Position numbers and translations under genes: made by a program. Shown one piece after another: positions 45,303 to 55,029 of a stretch of 64,000 nt of DNA. Each line of letters starts with the position of its first letter. The first letter of the stretch is position 1. The DNA lies in NCBI RefSeq assembly GCF_030296935.1, contig NZ_AP028032.1:1922001-1986000 (forward strand), written 5' to 3'. The notes under the pieces are model-generated. The model was not told the origin of the DNA. It did no database searches and saw nothing but the letters and a program-made list of their open reading frames with translations. Source of the DNA: Coprobacter fastidiosus. GTDB taxonomy: Bacteria > Bacteroidota > Bacteroidia > Bacteroidales > Coprobacteraceae.

Positions 45303-46036
45303 AGCTGTTCACTTATTTTTCCGAACCGTCGTTCGCGCGACTGATAATCGCAGATAGCTTTATACAGACTCTCTTTGCCGAAATCAGGCCAATATTCTTC
45401 CGTAAAATAAAGTTCGGCATAGGAAAGCTGCCACATTAAAAAATTACTGATCCGCAATTCACCTCCGGTACGAATCAATAAATCCGGATCAGGAAAAGCA
45501 GCAGTCGTCAAACGAGAACTGATCAAAGATTCATCAATATCACTTATTGCAAGCTGCCCTGAAATAATATCTGTAGCAATGCGTTTTGTAGTATCCGTGA
45601 TTTCCCACCGGGAAGAATAACTTAATGCCAATATCAATGTAAGCCCGGTATTAACAGAGGTTTGCGCTATACAATTATCTAATCGAGCCTTAACTTCATC
45701 CGGCATACGCGACAAATCTCCGATAGCATTCAAACGAACGTTATTCTTCATCAAATCCGGAGTTTCTCTCTCAATAGCCATTACCATAAGAGCCATTAAA
45801 GCCGTTATTTCCTCATCCGGACGTGACCAGTTTTCCGTTGAAAAAGTATATAATGTAAGATACTTGACACCTATTTCAACAGCAGCTTCTGTAACGGTAC
45901 GCACGGCATCTACACCATATTTATGACCGTAAGTACGTTCCATATTCCGCTCTTTCGCCCAACGACCATTACCATCCATTATGATAGCAATATGTTGAGG
46001 CAAACGTGTTTTATCTATTTTCTCTAAATACGACAT
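45299..46036 (-). CDS. uppS: Isoprenyl (undecaprenyl) diphosphate synthase
   Basis: Cis-prenyltransferase making the C55 carrier lipid for cell wall and LPS. 245 aa; [15 protein letters not shown] at 17-30 with the catalytic Asp 21, [13 protein letters not shown] near 70, and the C-terminal [24 protein letters not shown]. It begins 21 bp behind the DUF6089 gene and its stop overlaps the bamA start. Confidence 0.96.
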   Translation of the reverse strand: MSYLEKIDKTRLPQHIAIIMDGNGRWAKERNMERTYGHKYGVDAVRTVTEAAVEIGVKYLTLYTFSTENWSRPDEEITALMALMVMAIERETPDLMKNNVRLNAIGDLSRMPDEVKARLDNCIAQTSVNTGLTLILALSYSSRWEITDTTKRIATDIISGQLAISDIDESLISSRLTTAAFPDPDLLIRTGGELRISNFLMWQLSYAELYFTEEYWPDFGKESLYKAICDYQSRERRFGKISEQL

Positions 46037-46057
46037 AAGTCGATCTCATTATTTTTA

Positions 46058-46729
46058 TTATAAGTTATTGCAAATAGTCTTTTTACGTCCGAAATCATAA
46101 GTTATTGTAAACCATGTAAAAGAATACCAATCGGTATTCTTAAACGCGGAACTTTGAATTTTATAAGGATCGTCCAACACTTTTCCGTCAAGCTTATCCC
46201 CTAAAGATTTCCTCATAGAAAACTCAAAACCGATATTCCATCGCTCAGCTAATTTATACTTCAGTCCTACCCCGATAGGGATATTCAAACTAAAATATCC
46301 GTCACCTTTCTTAGGAACTGCCGTAATTCCAACCCCGACTAACAAATACGGGGAAAATCGCTTCGTTCCTAAATAAGAATAACCCCATCCATAATGGAAA
46401 AAATTAAATTCGGCTTGAGCTCCCATATCGATTAACTGTCGCTTAAATATATAATCAGCTCTTCCGGGAAAAACATTGGACATTCCTCTTGTATCACCTT
46501 TGATACCAGACGTTGCCAAATCACATTTTATAGCCCAGCGATAATTCAGGTTTCTTCGAAATACCGCTCCGAAAACCGCTCCCGGCTTTCGAAATATTTT
46601 TGAAGGATTAATATCCCCCATATAAAACCCTATACCTGCGCCCGCACCGATCTCATACTTAAAATCCTGACTTCGGACTACCGATATAGAAGCTATCGAT
46701 ATAATGATAATCAAAAAGAGCTTCTTCAT
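46058..46729 (-). CDS. DUF6089-type outer-membrane beta-barrel protein
   Basis: 223 aa with signal peptide 1-20 (ends VRSQ) and a small beta-barrel pattern: YEIGAGAGIGFYMGD, FGAVFRRNLNYRWAIK, YLLVGVGITAVP, SFTWFTITYDFG. Proteins of this family commonly precede uppS-bamA in Bacteroidetes. It heads the cluster here. Function unknown; placement suggests an envelope role. Confidence 0.85.
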   Translation of the reverse strand: MKKLFLIIIISIASISVVRSQDFKYEIGAGAGIGFYMGDINPSKIFRKPGAVFGAVFRRNLNYRWAIKCDLATSGIKGDTRGMSNVFPGRADYIFKRQLIDMGAQAEFNFFHYGWGYSYLGTKRFSPYLLVGVGITAVPKKGDGYFSLNIPIGVGLKYKLAERWNIGFEFSMRKSLGDKLDGKVLDDPYKIQSSAFKNTDWYSFTWFTITYDFGRKKTICNNL

Positions 46730-46818
46730 GTGATGTCATTTAAAAATGCAACCTAATAATAAAAACGCTACAATTTGATTAAAATTATTTCAAGAATTCA
46801 TTTTTCACCTTTATTTAT

Positions 46819-48369
46819 TTAAGGTATAGGCTCAAAAGTAAGCCGTGTGATTACTCCCCGCCACACCTCATCATACAAATCTCCGTTTTCATCCACTCCA
46901 CCAAACATATATATAAAAGGCACAGGCTCGGTCGTCAAAGCTTTTGTATATCGCCGCATACCTGTAGGAATAACAGGACTCTCCAAAAGATTCCAAGACA
47001 TTTGAGATGATCGGATATCAAGACTTTCTTCACACACGACAGCCGATGCAAAGGCTCTGCCTTTAATATCTTTCGGTAAAGACAAGGAAGATCCGTCTTC
47101 TGCTTTCGTCCAAAAACCTCCCAAATCTGTCGTAGTATAAATATCATTCAACACCTTTGTTCCGTCCGATCCTCCTATAATAAAGTATGTCAATAATTCT
47201 GTATAATAGTCAAGAGACGAATGATATTTATATGTATAATATGTAAAAAACATAGCTCCTTCTCTCGGCGTGATCGGAGCTCCACCAGCCCCTCCGTTTA
47301 CATTATTCAACGAAACCCAATTTTCTCCGTCAAATCCCCATACCGAATTGGAAAAAGAATGCCCGTCACTTAATCGCCCGCCGACAAAAACGATCTGGGA
47401 CGTTCCCCAATCACTTTTATAAGAGACCGTATTGCTAAAACCAGAAACCGGAAAGTCTGCCGGAACAGCAGTCAATTCACCTTGTTGAGGATAAGAAGCA
47501 TACTTATATGCGCTTCCGTCTTTAACTATTCCCAATAAGGTACTCTCGTACATTCCTATCAAACTGTAAAATGCAGAAGAACCTGCTACTGGACTCCAAC
47601 TAACACCATCAGAAGAAGAGACTAATGTCTTTGAGTCCGATGTCCCGACCAGTGCAAAAAAGCCTTCGGGAGAAACGATAATAGAATTTATATCTAAATC
47701 GGATATTCCTGAAATCGTACCTTTTTGCCAGTTTCCTTGTCCCGGAGTAGCCGTTTTAAACAAAGAATATTCTCCCGACTCATTTTCAGTAAAACAATAA
47801 ACACTTCCGTCTTTCATCAAGGTCTTCTGAGCAACAGCATCCGATGCAGGCAGCCCGCTACCCGACAAATTCTCCCAAATTAAAGAGTCGGCTTTTACCT
47901 GATGTACCCGCACATCGATCACATAATCCCGCTGAGTCGTCCCGTCCGCTGCAACAACGGTCATGGTCACCGAACCTCTTCCTCCTGAGAAATCAATGGA
48001 ATCGGAAGGCGATTCTAAATAGTTAATCGTCGTAGTCTTGTCATTTCCCGAATCATCTTTACCTTTTATATATATTTCAACTTTTGAAGGAGATGAAAAT
48101 TCCATATTTGCGACCAAATGGGAAATGTCCGTCCCGTAAGGTAAAGAATCTGCATTGTAAATATTTCCGGATACAAGATCGATCGTAAAAAAGCGCTTAG
48201 ATAAATTATCGACAATAGAAGTCGTATCATCGGACAGATAAAAAGATTTTACCATAGTGTTCGAATAAGAGGAATACAACGGCACATCTTCATCTTCCGC
48301 ATCATTGCAACTAATAAACAATATAAAAAATACGGATAAAAGAGAAAAAAGTATTTTAGACACTTTCAT
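46819..48369 (-). CDS. DUF6242-like lipoprotein
   Basis: 516 aa from ATG 48369, where a lipoprotein signal (MKVSKILFSLLSVFFILFISC) starts; the frame extends 22 codons upstream across the promoter. The N-terminal ~150 residues form a beta domain ending in QRDYVIDVRVHQV. The rest looks like a galactose-oxidase/kelch-type beta-propeller (KDGSVYCFTENESG, IVFVGGRLSDGHSFSNSVWGF, YFIIGGSDGTKVLNDIYTT, IYMFGGVDENGDLYDEVWRG). Surface protein of unknown role. The -7 box TAATTTTG is at 48412-48405. Confidence 0.82.
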   Translation of the reverse strand: MKVSKILFSLLSVFFILFISCNDAEDEDVPLYSSYSNTMVKSFYLSDDTTSIVDNLSKRFFTIDLVSGNIYNADSLPYGTDISHLVANMEFSSPSKVEIYIKGKDDSGNDKTTTINYLESPSDSIDFSGGRGSVTMTVVAADGTTQRDYVIDVRVHQVKADSLIWENLSGSGLPASDAVAQKTLMKDGSVYCFTENESGEYSLFKTATPGQGNWQKGTISGISDLDINSIIVSPEGFFALVGTSDSKTLVSSSDGVSWSPVAGSSAFYSLIGMYESTLLGIVKDGSAYKYASYPQQGELTAVPADFPVSGFSNTVSYKSDWGTSQIVFVGGRLSDGHSFSNSVWGFDGENWVSLNNVNGGAGGAPITPREGAMFFTYYTYKYHSSLDYYTELLTYFIIGGSDGTKVLNDIYTTTDLGGFWTKAEDGSSLSLPKDIKGRAFASAVVCEESLDIRSSQMSWNLLESPVIPTGMRRYTKALTTEPVPFIYMFGGVDENGDLYDEVWRGVITRLTFEPIP

Positions 48370-48404
48370 GCTGAAATATTTTACATTAATAGCTATTAAA
48401 GCTG

Positions 48405-48412
48405 CAAAATTA
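48405..48412 (-). promoter_or_regulatory. -7 element of the DUF6242 gene
   Basis: TAATTTTG on the minus strand, 35 bp before the ATG. The same 13-bp TTTCTAATTTTGC block occurs inverted at 48532-48544, pointing away. Confidence 0.5.
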
Positions 48413-48627
48413 GAAACATTTTTCGCTTTAGCCACAGTATTGCATATAATTATAACAATTTATAGTAAACCACGATTTTTTTCAACAAAATAGCAATCTA
48501 CAAATTACCATAAATTATAGTTGCAAAAACATTTCTAATTTTGCCAAGTTTCAAAATTAATAAAACCGATGAAAAACTATCCTGTTTTTCGATATACATG
48601 CCAAATAACTCTATTTATCCGACATTT

Positions 48628-49677
48628 CTATCGACGATGTATTTTTGAAATCAAATGTCCTCCGGAATAAAAAAATCGATCGGGAACACGAGTTACGACC
48701 GGTGCACAGACTCCGTTTTTCAATTCAAACGGAGTCTCTTCTATCCGGATCTCATCCCAACAATCCGAATCGATAAAACTTTGTAACAGAACCGCACCTC
48801 CTTCTACAAGCAAGCTGCTTATTTTCCGACGAAATAGTTCCTGCAACAGTGTCGGAATTATCGGCTTTGTAAAATCGACTGTCAGATACTCGATATTACC
48901 GCTCGGTTCATGTATTTTTTCCGTAATGACTAATGTCGGATTTCCATCAGAAAACAATCTTAAATTTTCAGGAAGCTCTAACCTCCGGTCTATAACCAAA
49001 CGTAACGGATTCTTACCGCTCCAATAACGTACCGTTAAAGAAGGATCATCATATAATGCCGTACGCGTCCCGACCAAAATTGCATCATATTCAGCTCTTA
49101 ACCGATGCACAGATGTTAAAGTGACAGCATTGGAAAATAAAACGGGCGACTCACTACAAGATCGCATCCGATCGATAAATCCATCGGAACTCTGCGCCCA
49201 CTTTAAAAGGATATACGGACGATGAAATTTTTGAACTGTCATAAAATGGCTATTCAAACGGATAGCCTCCTCTTCCAGTATCCCCGTAATTACCTCAACT
49301 CCGGCCTCACGCAGCATTCGGACTCCTCGCCCGGAAACTTCAGGAAAAGGATCGAAACAGGCCATGACGACCCGAGGTATTTGCTTTTCGATAATCAGTT
49401 TGCAGCACGGGGGTGTTTTCCCATAATGAGAACAAGGTTCGAGCGAAACATAGATCGTAGATTCTCTAAGCAACTCTTCATTTTTGACCGAACGAATGGC
49501 ATTGACTTCGGCATGTGCTTCTCCGCACCTGCGATGATACCCTTCTCCGATAATCTTCCCTTTATGCACGACCACAGCCCCCACCATAGGGTTAGGCGAT
49601 ACGTGACCGCGACCTAATGCCGCCAATTGTAAACAACGGCGCATATAGCGGCAATGATCCTCATGCGAATATTTCAT
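48628..49677 (-). CDS. ribD: Bifunctional riboflavin deaminase/reductase RibD
   Basis: 349 aa from ATG 49677; the longer frame to 49746 runs into the divergent prmC and is rejected. N-terminal deaminase domain 1-145 with zinc motifs HAEVNAI and PCSHYGKTPPC; C-terminal reductase domain ~150-349 (RPYILLKWAQSSDGFID, LVEGGAVLLQSFI). It performs two successive steps of riboflavin synthesis. No FMN riboswitch is visible, and no other rib gene is in the window. Confidence 0.95.
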   Translation of the reverse strand: MKYSHEDHCRYMRRCLQLAALGRGHVSPNPMVGAVVVHKGKIIGEGYHRRCGEAHAEVNAIRSVKNEELLRESTIYVSLEPCSHYGKTPPCCKLIIEKQIPRVVMACFDPFPEVSGRGVRMLREAGVEVITGILEEEAIRLNSHFMTVQKFHRPYILLKWAQSSDGFIDRMRSCSESPVLFSNAVTLTSVHRLRAEYDAILVGTRTALYDDPSLTVRYWSGKNPLRLVIDRRLELPENLRLFSDGNPTLVITEKIHEPSGNIEYLTVDFTKPIIPTLLQELFRRKISSLLVEGGAVLLQSFIDSDCWDEIRIEETPFELKNGVCAPVVTRVPDRFFYSGGHLISKIHRR

Positions 49678-49689
49678 ACTATTTTTTCT

Positions 49690-49697
49690 TATCTTTG
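49690..49697 (+). promoter_or_regulatory. -7 promoter element for prmC
   Basis: TATCTTTG, 22 bp before the prmC ATG, within the 42-bp gap to ribD. Confidence 0.5.
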
Positions 49698-49719
49698 TAC
49701 ACAAAGCAGCAAGCCGCAC

Positions 49720-50568
49720 ATGAAACAAAGTATTCGACGTATCCAAAATTGTTTACAGGATATATATCCTACCGGAGAAATCAAGGCATTGACCCGCATC
49801 ATTCTCGAAGAAGTATGCCAATATTCTCTTACAGATATACTCTTGCACAAAAATAGCATTTTATCGGCAAGTAAACACCAGGAGATCGAAACTATATTAC
49901 AACGGTTGAAACAAAACGAGCCGATCCAATATATTCTCGGACATACAAAATTTTACGGAATAAATATCAACGTAGCTCCCGGAGTACTGATTCCTCGCCC
50001 CGAAACGGAAGAATTGGTCGAACTTATCTTAAAAGAAAATGAAAAGCTGAAAGGAAACATTCTCGACATCGGTACAGGAAGCGGATGCATAGCATTAGCT
50101 CTGGCAAAATTCTTACCTGAATCCCGAGTAGAAGGCTGGGATATTTCTGTCGAAGCACTGAACATAGCAACTCAGAATGCCCGACAAAACAGTATTGAAG
50201 CATTTTTTTTACAAAAAGACATTTTAAATCTTAACACCTCGGAAATCTCCCGGCAATATGATCTGATCGTAAGTAATCCCCCGTACATCTGCGAAAGAGA
50301 GAAGAAAGAAATGGATAGAAATGTTTTGGATTATGAACCGCACCTCGCCTTATTTGTAGAAGATTCCGATCCGTTACTTTTTTACCGAAAAATAGCAGAA
50401 GCAGGAAAAAGCATCCTTAAACCCGGAAAGAGACTTTATTTCGAAATCAATGCTTTATTCGGCAAAGAAACGCAAAAAATGGTAGAAGAGTATGGCTACA
50501 CAGATGTTCATATCTATAAAGATATTTCAGGGAAAAACCGGTTTATTTCTGCAAAAAACGACGGATAG
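49720..50568 (+). CDS. prmC: Release factor glutamine methyltransferase
   Basis: PrmC methylates the Gln of the GGQ motif in release factors. 282 aa from ATG 49720 (start MKQSIRRIQNCLQ); an upstream start at 49654 would lie inside ribD. The SAM motif is DIGTGSGCIALALA (~113-126) and the catalytic NPPY is present (LIVSNPPYIC). FYGININVAPGVLIPRPETEELVE is the typical linker. Divergent from ribD. Confidence 0.95.
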   Translation: MKQSIRRIQNCLQDIYPTGEIKALTRIILEEVCQYSLTDILLHKNSILSASKHQEIETILQRLKQNEPIQYILGHTKFYGININVAPGVLIPRPETEELVELILKENEKLKGNILDIGTGSGCIALALAKFLPESRVEGWDISVEALNIATQNARQNSIEAFFLQKDILNLNTSEISRQYDLIVSNPPYICEREKKEMDRNVLDYEPHLALFVEDSDPLLFYRKIAEAGKSILKPGKRLYFEINALFGKETQKMVEEYGYTDVHIYKDISGKNRFISAKNDG

Positions 50569-50668
50569 CCTCAATCAGTAAAAGTTTCCATTTTTCTTTC
50601 TCATCTGTCGATCTTTCTTTTTTCTTTGTATAACACCAATTGACCGAATAACTTTCATTATATACGCT

Positions 50669-51136
50669 ATGCCTAAGTCCTTATCACCTCAAGAAGCTCT
50701 GCACAAGGCTGCAGCATATTGTTCTTCAGGAGAACAATGCTGTTACGATATATCCGAGAAACTAAAAAAATGGGGAATCGAAGACTCCGAAGCCTCTAAA
50801 ATCATAGAATATCTGATAAAACAGCGCTTTATCGATGAAGCCCGTTATGCAAAAGGATTTACAAACGACAAATTCAGATTCAATAAATGGGGAAAAACTA
50901 AAATCGCATACGCTTTACGTCAAAAAAAAATCCCGGAGACATTAATCGATGAAGCTCTTTATAACATAAATGAAGAGCAGTATCGGGATACTCTTTTGCA
51001 AATTCTGGAAAACAAACAAAAAAACACAAAAGCGGCCGATAAATACGACCTGCACGCAAAACTATTCCGATTTGCCGCTTCTAAAGGATTCGAACCGGAT
51101 ATTATACAATCGGTCATTCAATCCATGAAACTATGA
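50669..51136 (+). CDS. recX: RecX-family regulatory protein
   Basis: 155 aa, composed of three-helix RecX repeats (YCSSGEQCCYDISEKLKKWGI; YLIKQRFIDEARYAKGFTNDK; KWGKTKIAYALRQKKIP). RecX binds RecA filaments and limits recombination; recA is not in the window. Its stop overlaps the comF start (ATGA). Confidence 0.9.
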   Translation: MPKSLSPQEALHKAAAYCSSGEQCCYDISEKLKKWGIEDSEASKIIEYLIKQRFIDEARYAKGFTNDKFRFNKWGKTKIAYALRQKKIPETLIDEALYNINEEQYRDTLLQILENKQKNTKAADKYDLHAKLFRFAASKGFEPDIIQSVIQSMKL

Positions 51137-51834
51137 AAAAACAGATCGGGAATATAATAGATCTATTTTATCCTCGCACCTGTCGAGTATGTGGAAGAAT
51201 GCTGCTAACTCACGAAGAATTTCTATGTCTTCATTGCATTCACAATATACCCCGAACCGATTTTCACAAAAAAGAATCCCATCCAATGGAACAATTGTTC
51301 AGAGGGAAAATCGACATACAGGATGCATACGCATTCTTCTATTTTACCCAACACGGAGACTACAGACGACTAATACATAACATAAAATATAAAGGAGAAA
51401 AACGCTGCGGGAAATATCTGGGGAGTCTTTTCGCTTCGGAATTGCTCAAAGAAGGGAAGCTTCAAGATATAGACATTATCGCTCCCGTTCCGTTACATCA
51501 CAGCAGAGAGCGTGCCAGAGGATATAATCAAAGCGAATGGGTCGCCAAAGGCATTGCCGATGTTATCGGGAAAGAGGTGTGTCCTCATTTATTATGTCGA
51601 AGAAAAAAAAACGAAAGTCAAACCCATAAATCGCTCTATGAACGTTGGCTAAACACTCATTCGGCATTCTATGTTCAAGAAACGTCAAAAATAAAAGACA
51701 AGCATATTCTACTGGTTGATGATGTCGTAACTACCGGAGCTACTCTATTGGCATGCGCTGAAGCATTATTGAAATCCGGAAATTGTAAAATTTCTCTTTT
51801 AACCTTAGCCATCACTCAACAAAACAACAAATAA
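51133..51834 (+). CDS. ComF-family phosphoribosyltransferase-like protein
   Basis: 233 aa. The N-terminal four-Cys zinc motif (CRVCGRMLLTHEEFLCLHC) and the C-terminal PRPP-binding loop (ILLVDDVVTTGATLLACAEAL) define the ComF family; PVPLHHSRERARGYNQSE is also typical. ComF proteins assist DNA uptake in competent bacteria, but here the role is unproven. Translationally coupled to recX. Confidence 0.9.
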   Translation: MKKQIGNIIDLFYPRTCRVCGRMLLTHEEFLCLHCIHNIPRTDFHKKESHPMEQLFRGKIDIQDAYAFFYFTQHGDYRRLIHNIKYKGEKRCGKYLGSLFASELLKEGKLQDIDIIAPVPLHHSRERARGYNQSEWVAKGIADVIGKEVCPHLLCRRKKNESQTHKSLYERWLNTHSAFYVQETSKIKDKHILLVDDVVTTGATLLACAEALLKSGNCKISLLTLAITQQNNK

Positions 51835-51882
51835 GACCCTGAAAAAATCATTGCAGAAAATTTTCTTTCGTTCTGTTTTTTG

Positions 51883-51890
51883 TACCTTTG
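51883..51890 (+). promoter_or_regulatory. -7 promoter element for pyrE
   Basis: TACCTTTG, 41 bp before the pyrE ATG. It lies inside the longer pyrE frame, supporting the shorter start. Confidence 0.5.
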
Positions 51891-51931
51891 CATTTACAAT
51901 AAAAGAGTTACAACATAGAACCAATAACAAT

Positions 51932-52570
51932 ATGAAAAGTTTAGAGAGATTAGTCGCTGAGAAATTGCTAAAAATCAGCGCAGTAAAACTCCAGCCATCC
52001 AACTCTTTCACATGGGCCTCCGGATGGAAATCACCGATTTATACAGATAATCGCAAGACCTTATCTTATCCGGCACTCCGTTCTTTTATCAAAATTGAAT
52101 TGTGTCGCCTGATTATGGAAAAATATGAAAATGTCGATGCTATTGCTGGAGTAGCGACAGGGGCAATCGCTCAAGGAGCTTTGGTCGCTGACGAATTAGG
52201 ACTACCCTATGTATATGTGCGTTCTACGCCCAAGGATCACGGACTTGAAAATCTGATCGAAGGAAATTTGATTCCGGGACAACGGGTCGTGGTCATCGAA
52301 GATTTGATCTCTACCGGCGGAAGCAGCCTCAAAGCTGTAGAAGCCATACGTAATGCAGGTTGCGAGGTTATAGGTATGGCAGCAATTTTCACCTATCGTT
52401 TCCCGATTGCAGAAGAACGATTTAAAGCGGCAAATGTAAAACTGACCACCCTCAGCAATTACGATGCAGTATTGGAAGTAGCTTTGGAAACCAAATATAT
52501 CGAAGAAGAAGATCTTGCTACTTTACAAGAATGGAGACGTGACCCCGCTAAATGGAATCAAGATAAATAA
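51932..52570 (+). CDS. pyrE: Orotate phosphoribosyltransferase
   Basis: Joins orotate to PRPP in pyrimidine synthesis. 212 aa from ATG 51932 (MKSLERLVAEKLLKI). Motifs: FTWASGWKSPIYTDNRK near 25-41, AGVATGAIAQGALVA, and the PRPP loop VVVIEDLISTGGSS near 125. An upstream in-frame start at 51851 would include the promoter. Followed after 7 bp by the SRPBCC gene and then argH. Confidence 0.96.
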   Translation: MKSLERLVAEKLLKISAVKLQPSNSFTWASGWKSPIYTDNRKTLSYPALRSFIKIELCRLIMEKYENVDAIAGVATGAIAQGALVADELGLPYVYVRSTPKDHGLENLIEGNLIPGQRVVVIEDLISTGGSSLKAVEAIRNAGCEVIGMAAIFTYRFPIAEERFKAANVKLTTLSNYDAVLEVALETKYIEEEDLATLQEWRRDPAKWNQDK

Positions 52571-52577
52571 ACGGCAA

Positions 52578-52991
52578 ATGACACAATTCGAAAGTAGTAT
52601 AAAAATTATTCCTGCAAATATAGAGATCATCTTTAACACGATATCCGATCTAAAAAATCTGGAAAAAATTAAAGACCGCCTGCCTGTCGATAAAATACAG
52701 GACTTCTCCTGTGACACGAACAGTTGTTCATTCTCGATAAATCCGGTCGGCTCTCTCGGACTAAGAATTATCGAACGAGAACCTTACAAAACGATCAAGT
52801 TTGAAACGGAAAAATCTCCGGTACCACTCTTTTTATGGATACAATTATTACCCGTAACCGATCAAGAGACAAAAATCAAAATCACATGCCGGGCTGAACT
52901 GAATATGCTTATCAAAGGAATGGTTTCGAAACCGTTACAAGACGGTATCGAAAAACTGGCGGATATGTTGACGACAATTACTTACGAATAA
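52578..52991 (+). CDS. SRPBCC-fold (START-like) protein of unknown ligand
   Basis: 137 aa from ATG 52578, 7 bp behind pyrE. The pattern FESSIKIIPANIEIIFNTISDLKNLEKI, then beta strands, then a long C-terminal helix (KGMVSKPLQDGIEKLADMLTTI) is the polyketide-cyclase/START fold, which binds hydrophobic ligands. No catalytic residues can be assigned. Its location between pyrE and argH is probably just operon membership. Confidence 0.8.
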   Translation: MTQFESSIKIIPANIEIIFNTISDLKNLEKIKDRLPVDKIQDFSCDTNSCSFSINPVGSLGLRIIEREPYKTIKFETEKSPVPLFLWIQLLPVTDQETKIKITCRAELNMLIKGMVSKPLQDGIEKLADMLTTITYE

Positions 52992-53002
52992 AAAAAATTT
53001 TC

Positions 53003-54346
53003 ATGGCACAGAAACTCTGGGAAAAGAATGTTCAGGTAAATGCGGATATAGACCGATTTACAGTAGGGAAAGACAGAGAAATGGATCTCTATTTGGCCCC
53101 GTACGACATATTGGGCTCTATTGCCCACATTACTATGCTCGAAAGTATCGGATTATTGACAAAAAACGAGCTGGATATTCTGACCGGAGAACTTCGGAAC
53201 ATCTACACCATAGCTGAAAAGGGCGAGTTTATTATCGAAGACGGTATTGAAGACGTTCATTCGCAAGTAGAACTGATGCTCACCCGCAAATTAGGGGACA
53301 TAGGGAAGAAGATACACAGCGGGCGCTCTCGAAATGATCAAGTGCTGGTAGATCTAAAACTATTTATTCGGAGTGAGATAAAAACTCTTGTCGAGCTTTC
53401 CGACAACTTAATAAATGCACTAATCCGACAAAGCGATACATATAAAAATATCCTAATGCCCGGATACACGCATTTGCAAGTCGCCATGCCTTCTTCTTTC
53501 GGACTTTGGTTCGGAGCCTATGCAGAAAGTCTCGTCGATGACCTGACTGTTATGCAGGCGGCTTATCGCATCTGCAACAGAAACCCGTTAGGATCTGCTG
53601 CCGGATACGGTTCATCATTCCCTTTGAATAGAACAATGACTACCCGACTTTTAGGGTTTGATTCTATGGATTATAACGTTGTATATGCTCAAATGGGACG
53701 AGGAAAAACCGAACGGATCGTTGCATCGGCAATGGGGTCAATCGCTGCAACATTATCTAAATTGGCCTTTGATGCCTGTTTATTTAACTCCCAAAATTTC
53801 GGATTCATCAAACTTCCGGATGAATATACTACAGGATCAAGCATCATGCCACACAAGAAAAATCCGGACGTATTTGAATTGACTCGTGCCAAATGTAATA
53901 AAATACAAGCTCTGCCGTATCAAATTACATTAATCTCCAACAATCTTCCATCAGGATATTTCAGAGACCTGCAAATCATTAAAGAAGTATTTTTACCGGC
54001 CTTTGATGAATTAAAGGAGTGCCTGCGCATGGTAACGGAAATGATGAGCCATATGACCGTAAACACCCATATTCTGGACGATGATAAATACAAATTGATA
54101 TTCAGCGTCGAAGAAGTCAATCGTCTGACCCTTTCAGGAGTTCCGTTCCGGGATGCTTACAAACAGGTCGGATTGAGCATCGAAGCCGGAACATTTGAAC
54201 CCGACAAACATGTGCAACATACACATGAAGGCAGTATCGGTAATCTCTGCAACGACCGCATATCTTTACTAAAACAGCAAGTTATAGACGGATTTGATTT
54301 TAATAAAATCGAAACGGCTGAAGCTGCTCTTTTAGGGAAATCTTGA
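53003..54346 (+). CDS. argH: Argininosuccinate lyase
   Basis: Last step of arginine synthesis: argininosuccinate to arginine and fumarate. 447 aa; signature GSSIMPHKKNPDVFEL near residue 280 with the flexible catalytic Ser, DVHSQVELMLTRKLGD near 90 and SGRSRNDQV near 110. Starts 11 bp after the SRPBCC gene. No other arg gene nearby. Closed by a strong terminator. Confidence 0.96.
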   Translation: MAQKLWEKNVQVNADIDRFTVGKDREMDLYLAPYDILGSIAHITMLESIGLLTKNELDILTGELRNIYTIAEKGEFIIEDGIEDVHSQVELMLTRKLGDIGKKIHSGRSRNDQVLVDLKLFIRSEIKTLVELSDNLINALIRQSDTYKNILMPGYTHLQVAMPSSFGLWFGAYAESLVDDLTVMQAAYRICNRNPLGSAAGYGSSFPLNRTMTTRLLGFDSMDYNVVYAQMGRGKTERIVASAMGSIAATLSKLAFDACLFNSQNFGFIKLPDEYTTGSSIMPHKKNPDVFELTRAKCNKIQALPYQITLISNNLPSGYFRDLQIIKEVFLPAFDELKECLRMVTEMMSHMTVNTHILDDDKYKLIFSVEEVNRLTLSGVPFRDAYKQVGLSIEAGTFEPDKHVQHTHEGSIGNLCNDRISLLKQQVIDGFDFNKIETAEAALLGKS

Positions 54347-54388
54347 CAAAAGATCAAAGATTTTTAAAGAAAAAAATAAATTCTTCAC

Positions 54389-54427
54389 ACGCAGAGATAT
54401 ACCAAAAAAGAATATCTCTGCGTTTTA
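54389..54427 (+). terminator. Terminator of the pyrE-argH run
   Basis: A perfect 12-bp stem ACGCAGAGATAT/ATATCTCTGCGT, 11-nt loop, TTTTA tail. Confidence 0.85.
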
Positions 54428-54435
54428 TATATTAA

Positions 54436-54927
54436 ATGCCTGCAATGTTCAAATATCCATTCATATTATATCTATTTCTAATTATTCTTTTCTCCGGATG
54501 CGATAAAAATGATGAATACCGTATTCCGGTAACGACTGTAAGAATCGAGTTCAGGAGCTCTGCTTTATGGAGTCAATACGGTGTACATGCGTTTCCCGAC
54601 TATCAGAAATTCATTCTTAACAAAATTCCCAACAAAGAGTTTTATAATGTATCTTCTGCAACAGGCTATGGAGGAGTATTACTGGTTTGCGGGTATTCTA
54701 ATCAATTATATGCATACGACCTGACATGTCCAGTAGAACGAGACCCCTCTGTCAGAATCGATATAGATGAAGAGACATATCACGCTTATTGCCCACAATG
54801 CAAATCGACATTCGATGTTTTTGAAGGGACAGGTTCGCCTTTAAGCGGAACAGCTCGAGAACATAAATATATGTTACGAAGTTATCAAGTCGGCATAGCA
54901 AACGGGTTATACTATATAACAAACTAA
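54436..54927 (+). CDS. Lipoprotein with a Rieske-like fold and altered ligands
   Basis: 163 aa; lipobox IILFSGC (Cys ~22; ATG 54445 is an alternative start). The C-terminal half reads YDLTCPVE ... YCPQCKSTFDVFEGTGSPLSG, spaced like the two cluster-binding loops of a Rieske domain. The first loop has C-P-V in place of C-x-H, and the second is CPQC in place of CxxH. It therefore cannot bind a normal Rieske cluster; zinc or a structural role is possible. The Rieske resemblance is by eye. It starts just behind the argH terminator. Confidence 0.7.
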   Translation: MPAMFKYPFILYLFLIILFSGCDKNDEYRIPVTTVRIEFRSSALWSQYGVHAFPDYQKFILNKIPNKEFYNVSSATGYGGVLLVCGYSNQLYAYDLTCPVERDPSVRIDIDEETYHAYCPQCKSTFDVFEGTGSPLSGTAREHKYMLRSYQVGIANGLYYITN

Positions 54928-55029
54928 AAATCAAACATTAACAGGCTAAATATTAATATAAAATCACATCTCTATAAACTTATAAAATCATATTTTTTTA
55001 AGTTTATCCTGCTTTTCGACTATAAATCT

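Noticed and set aside
48569-48649. 26-codon small ORF behind a -7-like box
   Set aside because: It overlaps the ribD 3' end antisense and shows no conserved or signal-like sequence; kept only as a possible transcript, not a gene.
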